Origin: Stenotrophomonas aracearum | GTDB taxonomy: Bacteria; Pseudomonadota; Gammaproteobacteria; Xanthomonadales; Xanthomonadaceae | Direction: 5' to 3' | Length of the DNA: 64,000 bases | Assembly (NCBI RefSeq): GCF_031834615.1 | Contig: NZ_CP115543.1 | Coordinates: forward strand, 3,049,001-3,113,000 | In this document: positions 39,379-48,770 of the stretch, piece after piece | Numbering within the stretch: the stretch's first letter is position 1 | How the letters are laid out: the number at the start of each line of letters is the position of its first letter | Translations under genes and position numbers: made by a program | Notes under the pieces: model-generated | Database searches by the model: none | Seen by the model: the letters and a program-made list of their open reading frames with translations, nothing else | What the model was told of the DNA's origin: nothing

Positions 39379-39861
39379 ATGACCATCCACGTTGACGACC
39401 GCATCCCCGAAGTCACCCTCAAGCGCATCCGCGAGGGGATGGAAACCCTGGACACCACGGCGCTGTTCGATGGCCGCAAAGCGGTGCTGTTCGCGGTGCC
39501 CGGCGCATTCACCCCGACCTGCTCGGCGCAGCACCTGCCCGGCTTCGTTGAACGCTTCGCCGAATTCCGCAAGCGCGGCATCGACGTGTTCTGCATGGCG
39601 GTCAACGACCCGTTCGTGATGAAGGCATGGGGCGAGAGCCAGCAGGTGCCGGATGGGCTGCAGCTGCTGTCCGACGGCAATGGCGACTTCACCCGCGCGC
39701 TCGGCCTGGAACTGGACGCCAGCAGTTCCGGCATGGGCATGCGCTCGCGCCGTTTCGCGCTGTATGTGGAAAACGGCGTGGTCCGCGAAACCTTCATCGA
39801 AGAGCCCGGCAAGTTCGAGGTCTCTTCGGCCCAGTACGTGCTGGAGCACCTGCCCAGCTGA
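39379..39861 (+). CDS. Peroxiredoxin, Prx5 type
   Basis: A 160-residue thiol peroxidase. The peroxidatic Cys48 lies in 'VPGAFTPTCSAQHLPGF', the Prx5 signature (Pro, Thr and Cys of the active site; the conserved Arg is in 'MRSRRFALYVENG'). A second Cys72 is not at the classical resolving position, so reduction may need an external thiol such as glutaredoxin. CAGGAGA precedes the ATG. A ferritin-like gene follows 30 bp later, and the two form a peroxide/iron defence pair. Confidence 0.93.
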   Translation: MTIHVDDRIPEVTLKRIREGMETLDTTALFDGRKAVLFAVPGAFTPTCSAQHLPGFVERFAEFRKRGIDVFCMAVNDPFVMKAWGESQQVPDGLQLLSDGNGDFTRALGLELDASSSGMGMRSRRFALYVENGVVRETFIEEPGKFEVSSAQYVLEHLPS

Positions 39862-39891
39862 CACTCCCGCAACAAAGGAAACCGGCCAGCC

Positions 39892-40488
39892 ATGTCAAAG
39901 CCAGCCAAGCAGAAAGCGACTACCCAATCCGAACCCACCCAGCCGGCGCCGCGCCCCAGCGGCATCAGCGACACCGCCACGCTGCGTGCGCGGGCGCGGA
40001 AGAACATCGACGACGGTGCGATCACCGATACCTACAGCGCCGACCGCAAGGCAGTGATCAAGCTGCTCAACGATGCGCTGGCCACCGAGTACGTGTGCGT
40101 GCTGCGTTATTACCGGCACTACTTCATGGCCAAGGGCATGCTCGCCGACGCGGTCAAGGGCGAGTTCCTGGAACACGCCCAGCAGGAACAGGCGCACGCG
40201 GGCAAGCTGGCCGAGCGCATCGTGCAGCTCGGCGGTGAGCCGGACCTCAACCCGGCCACGCTGACCCAGCGGTCGCATGCCGAGTACAAGGAAGGCAAGG
40301 ACCTGCGCGACATGGTCCGCGAGAACCTGATCGCCGAGCGCATCGCCATCGACAGCTATCGCGAGATGATCAACTTCGTTGGCGACCGCGACACCACTAC
40401 CAAGCGCATCCTGGAAGAGATCCTGGCCCAGGAAGAAGAGCATGCCGACGAGTTCGCCGACCTGCTGGAAGGCTGGATTGGAGAATAG
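39892..40488 (+). CDS. Bacterioferritin/ferritin-like di-iron protein
   Basis: A 198-residue four-helix-bundle protein. After a Lys/Pro/Thr-rich N-terminal tail of about 45 residues, the di-iron ligands appear as Glu66 ('LATEYVCVLRYY'), Glu99 and His102 ('EHAQQEQAHAGKL'), a Glu in 'ENLIAERIAID', and the last Glu-x-x-His in 'AQEEEHADEFADLL'. It is longer at the N-terminus than bacterioferritin, and the tail might bind DNA or another partner as in some Dps proteins (inference). AAAGGAAA lies upstream of the ATG. It is co-transcribed with the peroxiredoxin gene. Confidence 0.85.
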   Translation: MSKPAKQKATTQSEPTQPAPRPSGISDTATLRARARKNIDDGAITDTYSADRKAVIKLLNDALATEYVCVLRYYRHYFMAKGMLADAVKGEFLEHAQQEQAHAGKLAERIVQLGGEPDLNPATLTQRSHAEYKEGKDLRDMVRENLIAERIAIDSYREMINFVGDRDTTTKRILEEILAQEEEHADEFADLLEGWIGE

Positions 40489-40504
40489 CGTCACACAGTA
40501 ATCT

Positions 40505-40530
40505 CCCGGCAATGCAATCGCATTGCCGGG
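40505..40530 (+). terminator. Hairpin after the peroxiredoxin-ferritin pair
   Basis: CCCGGCAATGC (40505-40515) pairs perfectly with GCATTGCCGGG (40520-40530) around AATC. No T-run follows, so termination is likely but not certain. Confidence 0.6.
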
Positions 40531-40570
40531 GGTGCTATGGTCGGGCCGATCCCACTGCAAGGACTGCATC

Positions 40571-41350
40571 GTGACCATCGCACTGTCTCGTGCGCCGCTT
40601 GTTGCGGCCCTGTTCGCCTCCGCCACCGCCCTGGCCCAGCCGGCGCCCGTGCCGGAAGTGCGCACGCCCCCTGCCCCGCATTGCCTGGACGCGCGCGCGG
40701 TACGCCAGATGGAGCAGGCCAGCCCGGATGCCATCGCCGTACTCGGCAGCAACGGCCAGGCCTACCGCCTGGATTTCGCAACGGCCTGCCCGGGCGTCAA
40801 CGACGCCGAACAGGTGCGGCTGGATGCGCCGGATGGCTGGGCCTGCGGCCGGCCCAGCGAGCGGCTGGTGGTGGACGGGCGCAGCTGCCCGCTTTCGGCG
40901 GTCAGTGTGTTGGACAACCGCAGCTTTGCGGAAGTGGCACGCGAGAGCAGCCGCCAGTTTGCAACTACGCTGGAGGCGGTGACCGTGACCGCCAAGGGGG
41001 CTGCGACGAGCGAGAGGCGGCAAGCGTTCCGGGGTTCGCCGGAGTTCTGTTTCGCCACCCGGAACGTGCGCGGCTGGAGCGAAGACCCCAACGGCGTAGT
41101 GGTTGAAACCAACCCGCGCCGCAACGGTGGACACAAGTTCTACCGGGTCGAGCTGGGCAGCAGCTGCAGCATCCTGGCCGGCGCCACCGAGGTGGACTTC
41201 CAGTCCGGCTTCCAGAACGGGCTGATCTGCGGCAATCCGGGCGACCGCATCGTCATGCAGCCCAGCGGCATCGAAAACGATGGCCGTTCGTACACGCCGC
41301 GATTTGCGCGCCCCGGCTGCGCGGTTATGGCGGTCTATCCCAAGGAATAA
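40571..41350 (+). CDS. Secreted tandem-domain protein (DUF6491-like)
   Basis: A 259-residue exported protein with a signal peptide (residues 1-22, ending 'ATALAQPA'). Two tandem copies of a domain of about 95 residues follow. Each has the order Cys (CLDAR.. / CFATRN..), a beta-rich stretch, Cys, a 'CG(R/N)PS/GDR' segment, and a final Cys, so four cysteines each, suggesting two disulfides. I associate this pattern with DUF6491-type proteins of xanthomonads. The start is GTG 40571, the only one giving a clean signal peptide. The function is unknown. Confidence 0.72.
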   Translation: MTIALSRAPLVAALFASATALAQPAPVPEVRTPPAPHCLDARAVRQMEQASPDAIAVLGSNGQAYRLDFATACPGVNDAEQVRLDAPDGWACGRPSERLVVDGRSCPLSAVSVLDNRSFAEVARESSRQFATTLEAVTVTAKGAATSERRQAFRGSPEFCFATRNVRGWSEDPNGVVVETNPRRNGGHKFYRVELGSSCSILAGATEVDFQSGFQNGLICGNPGDRIVMQPSGIENDGRSYTPRFARPGCAVMAVYPKE

Positions 41351-41374
41351 TGCCGACCGACGGTCGGCACCTAC
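41351..41374 (-). repeat. SMAG/REP-like palindrome overlapping the pbpC stop
   Basis: TGCCGACC / GGTCGGCA hairpin followed by the complement of GTAG. The TAG of the GTAG head is the stop codon of pbpC (41371-41373). Confidence 0.7.
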
Positions 41375-43752
41375 CGCAACACCCGGAACCGCACCTGGGT
41401 CCAGGCACCGTCGGCGGCGAGCGCGGTGAGCGTGTGCTCGCCGGCCTGGTCGAACTCGCGCTGGAAGGTGCGCGCGCCTTCGGTGCGTGCGATCCAGCGG
41501 TCGTCCAGCAGCCAGTCCACCGCCTGCTCGCTGCCCAGTGCGCGCAGCTGCAGCCGCACGCCGTGTTCGGCGTTGGGTGCGCGGGCCAAGGTGGCACGGT
41601 CGTTGAGCCCTTCGATATGCAGGCTGCCGGCGCTGCTGCGGCCATCGTCGCGGCAGTCGGGCGACAGCGCCGGCAACTGCGCGGCACGGCGCTGGGCCAG
41701 CGGCAGCCACGGCGACACCAGCGCCGGCCAGCGCGCGATCTCGCGCTGGGCTGCCTCATGCGGCAGCGTGCACTCCGGTGACAACCGCAAGCCGCTGCGC
41801 GCGTCCACCTCGAAGGCCACCCTCCCCGCCTGCCACAGGCGCGCGTCGCGCTCGGCGAAGGTGGGCGGCACCACGCCGTCCAGTACGTACGCCTGCAGGC
41901 GGCGCTGGCACAGCGCCGGCGGCGTGCTGTCGGCACGCTCGCCGGTAGGCCAGCACACCTCTGATTGAGTGACGCTGGCCGGCAGCGGCGCGGCGGCGGC
42001 ATCACCGCTCTGGCGCGGCAGGCTGTCCACCACTTCGAACATCAACGGCAACGCGGTCACCGCACCGTACTGGCCGGGCAACGGGGTGCCGTCCGGCCGC
42101 CCTACCCACACCCCTACGGTGTAATGACGGGTGCTGCCGATCGCCCACGCATCCCGATACCCGTAACTGGTGCCGGTCTTCCAGGCCACGCGCGGGCGGC
42201 CGGTGACATCGAAGGTACCTGCGCCGTAGCCGGGGCGCGGGTTGGATTCGAGCATTTCGCGGGTGATCCATGCCGCGCCCGGCGACATCAGCCGCCGCTC
42301 GATCACCGCGTCGTCGGCGGTGTAGCGCACGCGTCCGGCGATGCCGTTGCGGTTGAACGCGGCGAAGCTGCCGACCAGGTCCTCGAGGCGTGCCCCGGTG
42401 CCGCCGAGGATCAGCGACAGGTTCGGCGCGCTGCCGCGCGGAAAGCGCAGGGTGATGCCGGCATGCGCCAGCCGTGCGGCGAAACGCGCAGAACCCACCC
42501 GGTCCAGCAGGTCCACCGCGGGCACGTTGAGCGAGAGGCGCAGTGCGGTGGCCGCGCTGACCGGGCCGTTGAACGCCGCGTCGAAGTTGCCTGGGCGGTA
42601 CCCGGCAAAACTCTGCGGTGCGTCCACCATCAGGCTTTCCGAATGGATCAGGCCGTCGTCGAGGGCCATGCCGTACAGGAACGGCTTGAGCGTGGAGCCC
42701 GGCGAGCGCCAGGCCTGGACCATGTCGACATGGCCCAGCCGCCGCTTGTCGCCGAAGGCGACCGAGCCGACATAGGCGCGCGCTTCCAGGGTGCGGTTGT
42801 CGACCACCAGCAGCGCAGCCGAGGTGCGCTCGGGCAACTGCGAGAAGTACGACGACACGCGCTCTTCGAGGGTGCGCTGCAGCCCGATGTCGAGCGTGCT
42901 CTGGATGCGCGCCGCCCGGGGTTGCGCGGCGTGCAGGCGCTGGGCCAGCAGCGCGGCGTGCAGCGGCGGCTGCAGGGCGCGGGTTACCACCGGCTCGATG
43001 CGTGCATCGTCCACCTCGTCGCGCGACCACACGCCAAGCGCGACCATGCGTTCAAGCACCTTGTCGCGCGCGGCCTGCGCGGCTTCGGGGTGGCGGTCCG
43101 GGCGCAGCCGGCTGGGCGACTGCGGCAGCACCGCCAGCAGCGCGGCCTCGGCGTGCGACAACTGCGCAGCCGGTTTGCCCAGGTAGGCCCAGCTGGCCGC
43201 TTCCACCCCTTCGATGGTGCCGCCATAGGGCGCACGTTCCAGGTACAGCGCCAGGATCTGCGCCTTGTCCAGGTGCAGTTCCAGCTGCACCGCGCGCAGC
43301 AGCTGCTTGGCCTTGCCCCACGGGGTGCGCGTGTGCGGGTCGAGGATGCGCGCGACCTGCATGGTCAGGGTGGAGCCGCCGGAGACGATCCGCCGCTCCA
43401 GCACCCACTGCTTGCCGGCACGCAGCAGCGCCCAGGGGTTGACCCCGGGATGCCGCCAGAACCAGCGGTCCTCGTAGTTGAGCAGCGCCTGCAGGTACAG
43501 CGGCGAGACCGAATCCGCCGAGGCCGGGTAGCGCCACACGCCGTCCGCGTCGGCGAACGCGCGCAGCGGCGTGCCGTCGCCCGCGACCACCAGCGTGCTG
43601 GTGTCGCGCATTTTCGGCAGCGGCGGCGGAAACGCCAGGTCCAGCACCAGCAGCAGCGCCAGCAGCGCCGCCGTGCCCCAGCGCAGGCCCGGCCACAGCC
43701 GGCGCCGCCACCGGGCGGGCCCCGGCGTCGGCCGGGGCCCGCGCGTGCTCAC
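41371..43752 (-). CDS. pbpC: Penicillin-binding protein 1C
   Basis: A 793-residue bifunctional murein polymerase. One N-terminal membrane anchor (about 27-44) precedes the GT51 glycosyltransferase domain, whose catalytic Glu94 is in 'LLNYEDRWFWRHPG'. The transpeptidase nucleophile is Ser353 in 'PGSTLKPFLYG', with Lys356, and the KTG box is in 'AWKTGTSYGYRDA'. The C-terminal BiPBP_C beta domain ends at the stop. The start is GTG 43752, overlapping the preceding gene's TGA (GTGA), so translation is coupled to the alpha-2-macroglobulin gene. Confidence 0.95.
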   Translation of the reverse strand: MSTRGPRPTPGPARWRRRLWPGLRWGTAALLALLLVLDLAFPPPLPKMRDTSTLVVAGDGTPLRAFADADGVWRYPASADSVSPLYLQALLNYEDRWFWRHPGVNPWALLRAGKQWVLERRIVSGGSTLTMQVARILDPHTRTPWGKAKQLLRAVQLELHLDKAQILALYLERAPYGGTIEGVEAASWAYLGKPAAQLSHAEAALLAVLPQSPSRLRPDRHPEAAQAARDKVLERMVALGVWSRDEVDDARIEPVVTRALQPPLHAALLAQRLHAAQPRAARIQSTLDIGLQRTLEERVSSYFSQLPERTSAALLVVDNRTLEARAYVGSVAFGDKRRLGHVDMVQAWRSPGSTLKPFLYGMALDDGLIHSESLMVDAPQSFAGYRPGNFDAAFNGPVSAATALRLSLNVPAVDLLDRVGSARFAARLAHAGITLRFPRGSAPNLSLILGGTGARLEDLVGSFAAFNRNGIAGRVRYTADDAVIERRLMSPGAAWITREMLESNPRPGYGAGTFDVTGRPRVAWKTGTSYGYRDAWAIGSTRHYTVGVWVGRPDGTPLPGQYGAVTALPLMFEVVDSLPRQSGDAAAAPLPASVTQSEVCWPTGERADSTPPALCQRRLQAYVLDGVVPPTFAERDARLWQAGRVAFEVDARSGLRLSPECTLPHEAAQREIARWPALVSPWLPLAQRRAAQLPALSPDCRDDGRSSAGSLHIEGLNDRATLARAPNAEHGVRLQLRALGSEQAVDWLLDDRWIARTEGARTFQREFDQAGEHTLTALAADGAWTQVRFRVLR

Positions 43753-46700
43753 GGCTGGACCACCGTGAGGGTGGTCGGGGTGCTGCGGCCCACCCCACGC
43801 AGGTCAGGACGGTACATGTCTTCCACCAGCGGCGGCGGCACCGTGTAGGTGCCCGGGGTGACGGCGCGCACCAGATAGAACACCTTGGCGGTACTGCCAC
43901 GCGACAGCTTGAGCGCGGCCACGTACCGGTCGTCGCGGAATTCTTCATGGCGCAGCGTGGCCGCGTCGCCCCGGTCTTCCACGCGCAGGCCGTCCACCAC
44001 CACGTCGGCCCACTGCTTGGCATCGCCCAGGTTGAAGTTCTCGATCTCCAGGCCGGCCGGCAGCAGGTCGGTCAGCAGCGCGTCGGGCATGTCCACGTTG
44101 GGGGTGACGCTGACCCGCACGATCAGGGCCTCGCCTTCCTTCAACGCACGCGGGGTCCACGGCTTGCCGTCGGTGGTGAACCAGCTGCGTTCCACGCCCA
44201 GGGTGCGGTTGTCCGGCTCCGGCGCGGTGCGCGGAATGCCGGCCACTTCCAGGCTGGCGAACATCGGCGGCTCGCCCTTCGGACTGAAGCGCACGCCCTT
44301 GGCCAGGGCGGCGTAGTCGAAGCTGCGCCCGAACATGCGCCGCGCGGCGATGGCTTCGACCTCGCCACCGATGGCCAGCTCGCCCGACACCTGCTTGCTC
44401 TGGTTGGCGGCCAGCGCCTTGCCGAGGCGCGCGATGGCGACCTGCTCCTGCGTGCTCAGCCACATCCAGCCGTTGTTGCGGCGTGCATCCAGCGCGCGAC
44501 CCAGTTCCACGGCGCGGGCGTCATAGGCGGGCTTGGCCAGCTTGCGTTCGTGCAGCAGCGCGATCATCAAGGCGTCGTCGCGCACGGCGCTGCCGTAGTC
44601 GCCGAAGTACTGCGGGCGCTCGCTGCTGGGCTTGGCGAAGCCGGCCGCAATGGCGGCGTCGCCCCGCTTGTGGTCGCCCTGCAGCGACAGCGCGATGCCC
44701 AGGTGGACCAGCGACAGACCGGTCAGCGACTTGCTGCGTTCGTTGTCGTACAGCGCGCGCAGGGTGCCCAGCGGGGCGCGGTTGACCCGGGCCAGCACGT
44801 AGCCGGAGTAGGCCTGGTTGGCGAACTTCAGGTTCTCGCGGCGGTCTTCGCCGTAGAACGGGTTGCCGCCGGAGAGCAGGTCTTCGCTGAGCCGGTTCAG
44901 CGCCTTCTGCAGCACGCCGTCGGGCACCGCGAAGCCGGCGTCCTTGGCATCGAGCAGGAACTCGGCGATGTACGGGGTCAGCCACGGATTGACGTAGCCG
45001 TCGTCGCCCCACATCGAGAAGTTGCCGTTGGCCACCTGCATCGACGCCAGCCGGCCAAACGCGCCTTCCATGCGCTCGCGGCGGGTTTTGGCATCCAGCC
45101 CGTCGGCACCGAGCATGGCCGAGGTGGCCTCGTCCAGCATCAGCGCGGCGTAGCCCTTGCTGGTGGTCTGCTCGGCGCAGCCGTAGGGGTAGTTCAGCGC
45201 GCCGTTGAGGGCGCTGGCAAACGGGATCGGCGGCAGCGCGCTGACCAGCATGCGCGCGGTGACCGAATCGGCCATCAGCCCGTCGGCCAGGCCGGCGCCC
45301 ATCTCCACGTCGGCCAGCGGGTCCAGCGTGCGCGTCTGCGCCCGCAGCACCTGCGGCCACGCGGCGCGCACCGGCAGGTCGTAGCGGCGGTCGACCTTGA
45401 AGCCGTTGGCTTCCACCCGCACCCGCACCTTGGCCACGGTATAGCCTTCGCGCGCCTGCAGCGGGAAGCTGAGCGTGTTCTTGGCGTCGGCGTTGAGCTT
45501 GAGCGTGCGGCTGGGTTCGCCCAGGCTCAGCGGCCCGATGCCATCGACCTGCACCTTGAACTCACCGGGCGTGCCGGTGAAGTTCTGCACGTCCAGGGTG
45601 ACGGTACTGCGGTCGCCCGGGGCGAGCACGCGCGGCATGCTGGCTTCGGCCAGGATCGGCGCGCGCACCACGGTTTCCAGGTCGCGCTTGCCGTACTGGT
45701 CGTCGGAGTACACCAGCGCCGAAACGCGCAGGGTGCCGTTGAAGTCCGGCACCTTCAGCGCGATCCGGGCAATGCCCTTGGCGTCCAGCTTCACCGGACC
45801 GGAGAACAGGTCCACGGTCTGCACGCGCGCGGTCGGCCGCTTGGCCTGCGGCAATGCCGCCAGCGCCATGTCGCCACCGAACTTGAGCTTGCCGCTGCTG
45901 CCGTCGAAGCTTTCGATCACGCGGCTGTAGATGTCGTACGCATCGACGCCCAGGCGACGCTGGGCGAAGAAGTGTGCCGAGGCGTCCGGCACCGGGAAGC
46001 GGGTGATGTTGAGGATGCCCACGTCCACCGCCGAGACCGTCACGTGCGCCAGCTTGCCGGCCAGCTGCGGTGCGCTGACCGTGACCGGCAGGGTCTGCTC
46101 CGGCCGCATCTGCTTCGGCGCGGACAGGCCCACGGCCACGGTGCGCGCCTTGCGGTCCATCGGCACATGGACCACGCCGACCGCACGCGCCGGCGTGATC
46201 TTGCTCGGGGCGCTGCCGCCGCGGAACACCAGCGCGGTGATGTAGACGTCGTGGCGTTCCCAGTCGGCGGTGACCGGAATGTCGAAGGTGCTGCCGGGCT
46301 TGGCGTCGATCTCCTGCACGTACAGCATCTTGTCGCTTTCAACCATCAACAGGCCCTTGCCGGCGTGCGGTGGGGTGACGGTGACGCGCAGCGTGTCGCC
46401 CGCTTTATACGCGGTCTTGTCCAGGCCCAGCTTGACCTTGTCCGGGCGTGCATCCAGCCCACGGTTCTCGTCGTTCCAGCTCCAGCCGGCGTGGAACGGG
46501 TAGCGGCTGGTCAACCCGGTGGCCGGGTCGAACACATCCAGCCGGTACTCGCCCCACTCCACCGGGAAGTCCACGCCCACCGCCGCGCTGCCGGCGTCGA
46601 TGGTGCGGGTGTCCTTGTTCTCGAAGCGGCGGCTGAAATCGTAGTCCCAGCGATTGTCGTTGAAGGTCCAGTGGTAGTCGCGCAGCTCGCGCACCAGGGT

Positions 46701-48659
46701 GACCTTCAAGCCCTTGCCCGGCTGCGGCTTGCCGGCCGCGTCCACCCGCATCACTTCAAAGCGGGCGTTGCTGTTGGCGTCGGCCCCGTCGTCCGGGTTG
46801 AACAGCGGGCGCACGCCGACCAGCACCGGGGCCGGCCACATCACCCGCTTCAGGGTGCGGGTGACTGTGCGACCGCCGGTCTCGTAGACGCTGCCGGACA
46901 GCACCACCGCCACCGGCGCGCTGGCCTTGACCTCGGCGGGCAGCTCCACGTCCTGGCGCAGTTTGCCGTCGGCCGGGAATTCGGTGTCGATCACATCACG
47001 CGCTTCGCGCGGCAGTTCCAGGGTCGGGTCGCCGAAGAAGTAGCCCGGCAGCGACTCCACCGGCGACTGTTCTGCAGCCACCGCCAAGCGCGCGGTGAAA
47101 CGGTTGCCGTCGGCCGGCGCGCCGTACAGGTAGGCCGCGTCGGCCTGCAGCTTCAGCGGCTCGCCGGGCTTGAGGGTCTTCTGCGCGCTGTCCAGGTCCA
47201 GCTTCATGCGCTCGGGCAGGAACTCTTCGATGCGCAGGGTCATGCCCTGGATCGCTTCCTTGCTGGCCGGGTTGGTACGGAATTCAACCTGCCAGCGCCC
47301 GGTGGGCGCTTCCACCGGAATGGTCTGTTCGAAGCTCAGGTAGCCCTGCTCGCCCGGCTGCAGCCGGGTTTCGCGGAAGGTCTTGCCGTCGGGCTGCTTC
47401 AGGCGCAGGAACACCGGTTGTGGCTTGACCGGCTTGCCGTCGTTGTCGCGCAGCAGCGCGGAGATGCGCACGGTCTCGCCGGGGCGGTACAGGTCGCGGC
47501 CGGACCAAGCGAACACGTCGAACCAGGCGTTGTCGCGGCCGGCCACGGCGAACTCGCTCAGGTCCAGCGCCGGCTGGTTGAACGGCAGCATCGAGGTGTC
47601 CGGACCGCTGCTGGCGATCAGCACGTGGCCCGCGTCCAGCGTGTAGTTGAGCAGCGCGTTGCCGTTGCCGTCGGTGCTGCCCTTGAGCACCACCTCGCCC
47701 TTGGCGTCGAGGATGCGCAGGTCGACCTTCTTCAGCGCAGCGCCGCTCTGCAGCGAGGCGGTGTGCACGAACAGGGTGTCCTTGTAGGCGCGGGTGTGCA
47801 GGCCGATGTCGCTGACGGTGAAGAAGGCGGTGTCGAATTCACTGTCGAACGAGCCGCTGCGCTTCATCACCGCGAAATACAGGCCGGGTTCCTGCAGTTC
47901 CTTGATGTCCTGGGTCGGCAGGTAGGTGAGCACGCGCTCGTTCTGCTTGCCGCCGAGCACGAAGCGGTTGAGGTAAACCGGCTCGGCCAGCTGCGACATC
48001 GGGGTCTTGTCGCCGTACTCGCTGTCCAGCTCCCAGCTGCCGCGACGGCCGCCGCGCTGGTACTGGCTGAAGAAGCTGGGCAGTTCCTTTTCGCGTACGC
48101 GCAGGAACTCCACGTCCACTTCGCCCACGTTGACCGAGACCACCGGCAGGCCGCGGCTTTCCCGCGCCGGCAGCACGCTGCCCTGCGAGGCGAACCCGGC
48201 CACCGGCTTGAGTTCGCCGGTGAACACCTTCTGGCGCAGCTCCTTGCCGATCCGGCTGCCGTCGGCGGCGAGCAGGTCCGGGGACACGATCAGGGTGTAT
48301 TCCTTCGCCGCTTCCACGAACGGGTAGCGCAGGGTCTTGCCGTCATCGGACAGGGTCCAGCTGCTGTCCTCGGTGCCGACCTTCTCGCCGAAGCGGACCA
48401 GTTTGTCGAAGTCCTGGGTGCCGACCAGCGGCCGCGAGAACTCCAGCGCCAGCGACAGGCCGTCGCTGCTCTGGTCCGGGAAGGCCCTCAACAGGGTGAA
48501 CCCGGTGACCGCTTCGGCCTTGGCCGCGATCGGCGCGCCGGAGGCGGTGGGCAGCTGACCGCTGTCGTTGCGGTTGCAGCCGGTGATGCCTGATGCCAGC
48601 CCGGCGACCAGCGCCAGTGCTGCGATTCCCTTCCAGATGCCCTGACGGACCGTGGCCAT
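43749..48659 (-). CDS. yfhM: Bacterial alpha-2-macroglobulin lipoprotein
   Basis: A 1636-residue periplasmic protease trap. A signal peptide with lipobox 'GITGC' (Cys about 24-28) is followed by many macroglobulin-like beta domains. The thioester motif Cys1161-Ala-Glu-Gln1164 ('PYGCAEQTTSKGY') is intact, so it can covalently trap attacking proteases. ATG 48659 with AGGAG upstream is preferred over an earlier in-frame start. The pairing with pbpC, which repairs the wall, is conserved in many proteobacteria and suggests a joint defence of the periplasm after outer-membrane breach. Confidence 0.95.
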   Translation of the reverse strand: MATVRQGIWKGIAALALVAGLASGITGCNRNDSGQLPTASGAPIAAKAEAVTGFTLLRAFPDQSSDGLSLALEFSRPLVGTQDFDKLVRFGEKVGTEDSSWTLSDDGKTLRYPFVEAAKEYTLIVSPDLLAADGSRIGKELRQKVFTGELKPVAGFASQGSVLPARESRGLPVVSVNVGEVDVEFLRVREKELPSFFSQYQRGGRRGSWELDSEYGDKTPMSQLAEPVYLNRFVLGGKQNERVLTYLPTQDIKELQEPGLYFAVMKRSGSFDSEFDTAFFTVSDIGLHTRAYKDTLFVHTASLQSGAALKKVDLRILDAKGEVVLKGSTDGNGNALLNYTLDAGHVLIASSGPDTSMLPFNQPALDLSEFAVAGRDNAWFDVFAWSGRDLYRPGETVRISALLRDNDGKPVKPQPVFLRLKQPDGKTFRETRLQPGEQGYLSFEQTIPVEAPTGRWQVEFRTNPASKEAIQGMTLRIEEFLPERMKLDLDSAQKTLKPGEPLKLQADAAYLYGAPADGNRFTARLAVAAEQSPVESLPGYFFGDPTLELPREARDVIDTEFPADGKLRQDVELPAEVKASAPVAVVLSGSVYETGGRTVTRTLKRVMWPAPVLVGVRPLFNPDDGADANSNARFEVMRVDAAGKPQPGKGLKVTLVRELRDYHWTFNDNRWDYDFSRRFENKDTRTIDAGSAAVGVDFPVEWGEYRLDVFDPATGLTSRYPFHAGWSWNDENRGLDARPDKVKLGLDKTAYKAGDTLRVTVTPPHAGKGLLMVESDKMLYVQEIDAKPGSTFDIPVTADWERHDVYITALVFRGGSAPSKITPARAVGVVHVPMDRKARTVAVGLSAPKQMRPEQTLPVTVSAPQLAGKLAHVTVSAVDVGILNITRFPVPDASAHFFAQRRLGVDAYDIYSRVIESFDGSSGKLKFGGDMALAALPQAKRPTARVQTVDLFSGPVKLDAKGIARIALKVPDFNGTLRVSALVYSDDQYGKRDLETVVRAPILAEASMPRVLAPGDRSTVTLDVQNFTGTPGEFKVQVDGIGPLSLGEPSRTLKLNADAKNTLSFPLQAREGYTVAKVRVRVEANGFKVDRRYDLPVRAAWPQVLRAQTRTLDPLADVEMGAGLADGLMADSVTARMLVSALPPIPFASALNGALNYPYGCAEQTTSKGYAALMLDEATSAMLGADGLDAKTRRERMEGAFGRLASMQVANGNFSMWGDDGYVNPWLTPYIAEFLLDAKDAGFAVPDGVLQKALNRLSEDLLSGGNPFYGEDRRENLKFANQAYSGYVLARVNRAPLGTLRALYDNERSKSLTGLSLVHLGIALSLQGDHKRGDAAIAAGFAKPSSERPQYFGDYGSAVRDDALMIALLHERKLAKPAYDARAVELGRALDARRNNGWMWLSTQEQVAIARLGKALAANQSKQVSGELAIGGEVEAIAARRMFGRSFDYAALAKGVRFSPKGEPPMFASLEVAGIPRTAPEPDNRTLGVERSWFTTDGKPWTPRALKEGEALIVRVSVTPNVDMPDALLTDLLPAGLEIENFNLGDAKQWADVVVDGLRVEDRGDAATLRHEEFRDDRYVAALKLSRGSTAKVFYLVRAVTPGTYTVPPPLVEDMYRPDLRGVGRSTPTTLTVVQP

Positions 48660-48723
48660 ACGTCGCTCCTTGAACCAGGGCTTCATTATGCACCGCGGGG
48701 TTACAGGCTGGCGGACGGCGTGC

Positions 48724-48748
48724 GTGGGACACGCATGGCGTGTCCCAC
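48724..48748. repeat. Perfect palindrome between yfhM and prpF
   Basis: GTGGGACACGC (48724-48734) pairs perfectly with GCGTGTCCCAC (48738-48748) around ATG. It is related in sequence to the GTAG palindrome at 25277-25301 but lacks the GTAG head. It lies between the prpF stop and the yfhM start and may act as the prp operon terminator. Confidence 0.65.
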
Positions 48749-48770
48749 ACGGTGCCCAAACCGTTCGCGA

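Noticed and set aside
43947..48593. 1548-codon open frame on the plus strand opposite the alpha-2-macroglobulin gene
   Set aside because: Shadow frame; the composition is Gln/Arg/His-rich and the opposite strand encodes a complete thioester protein.
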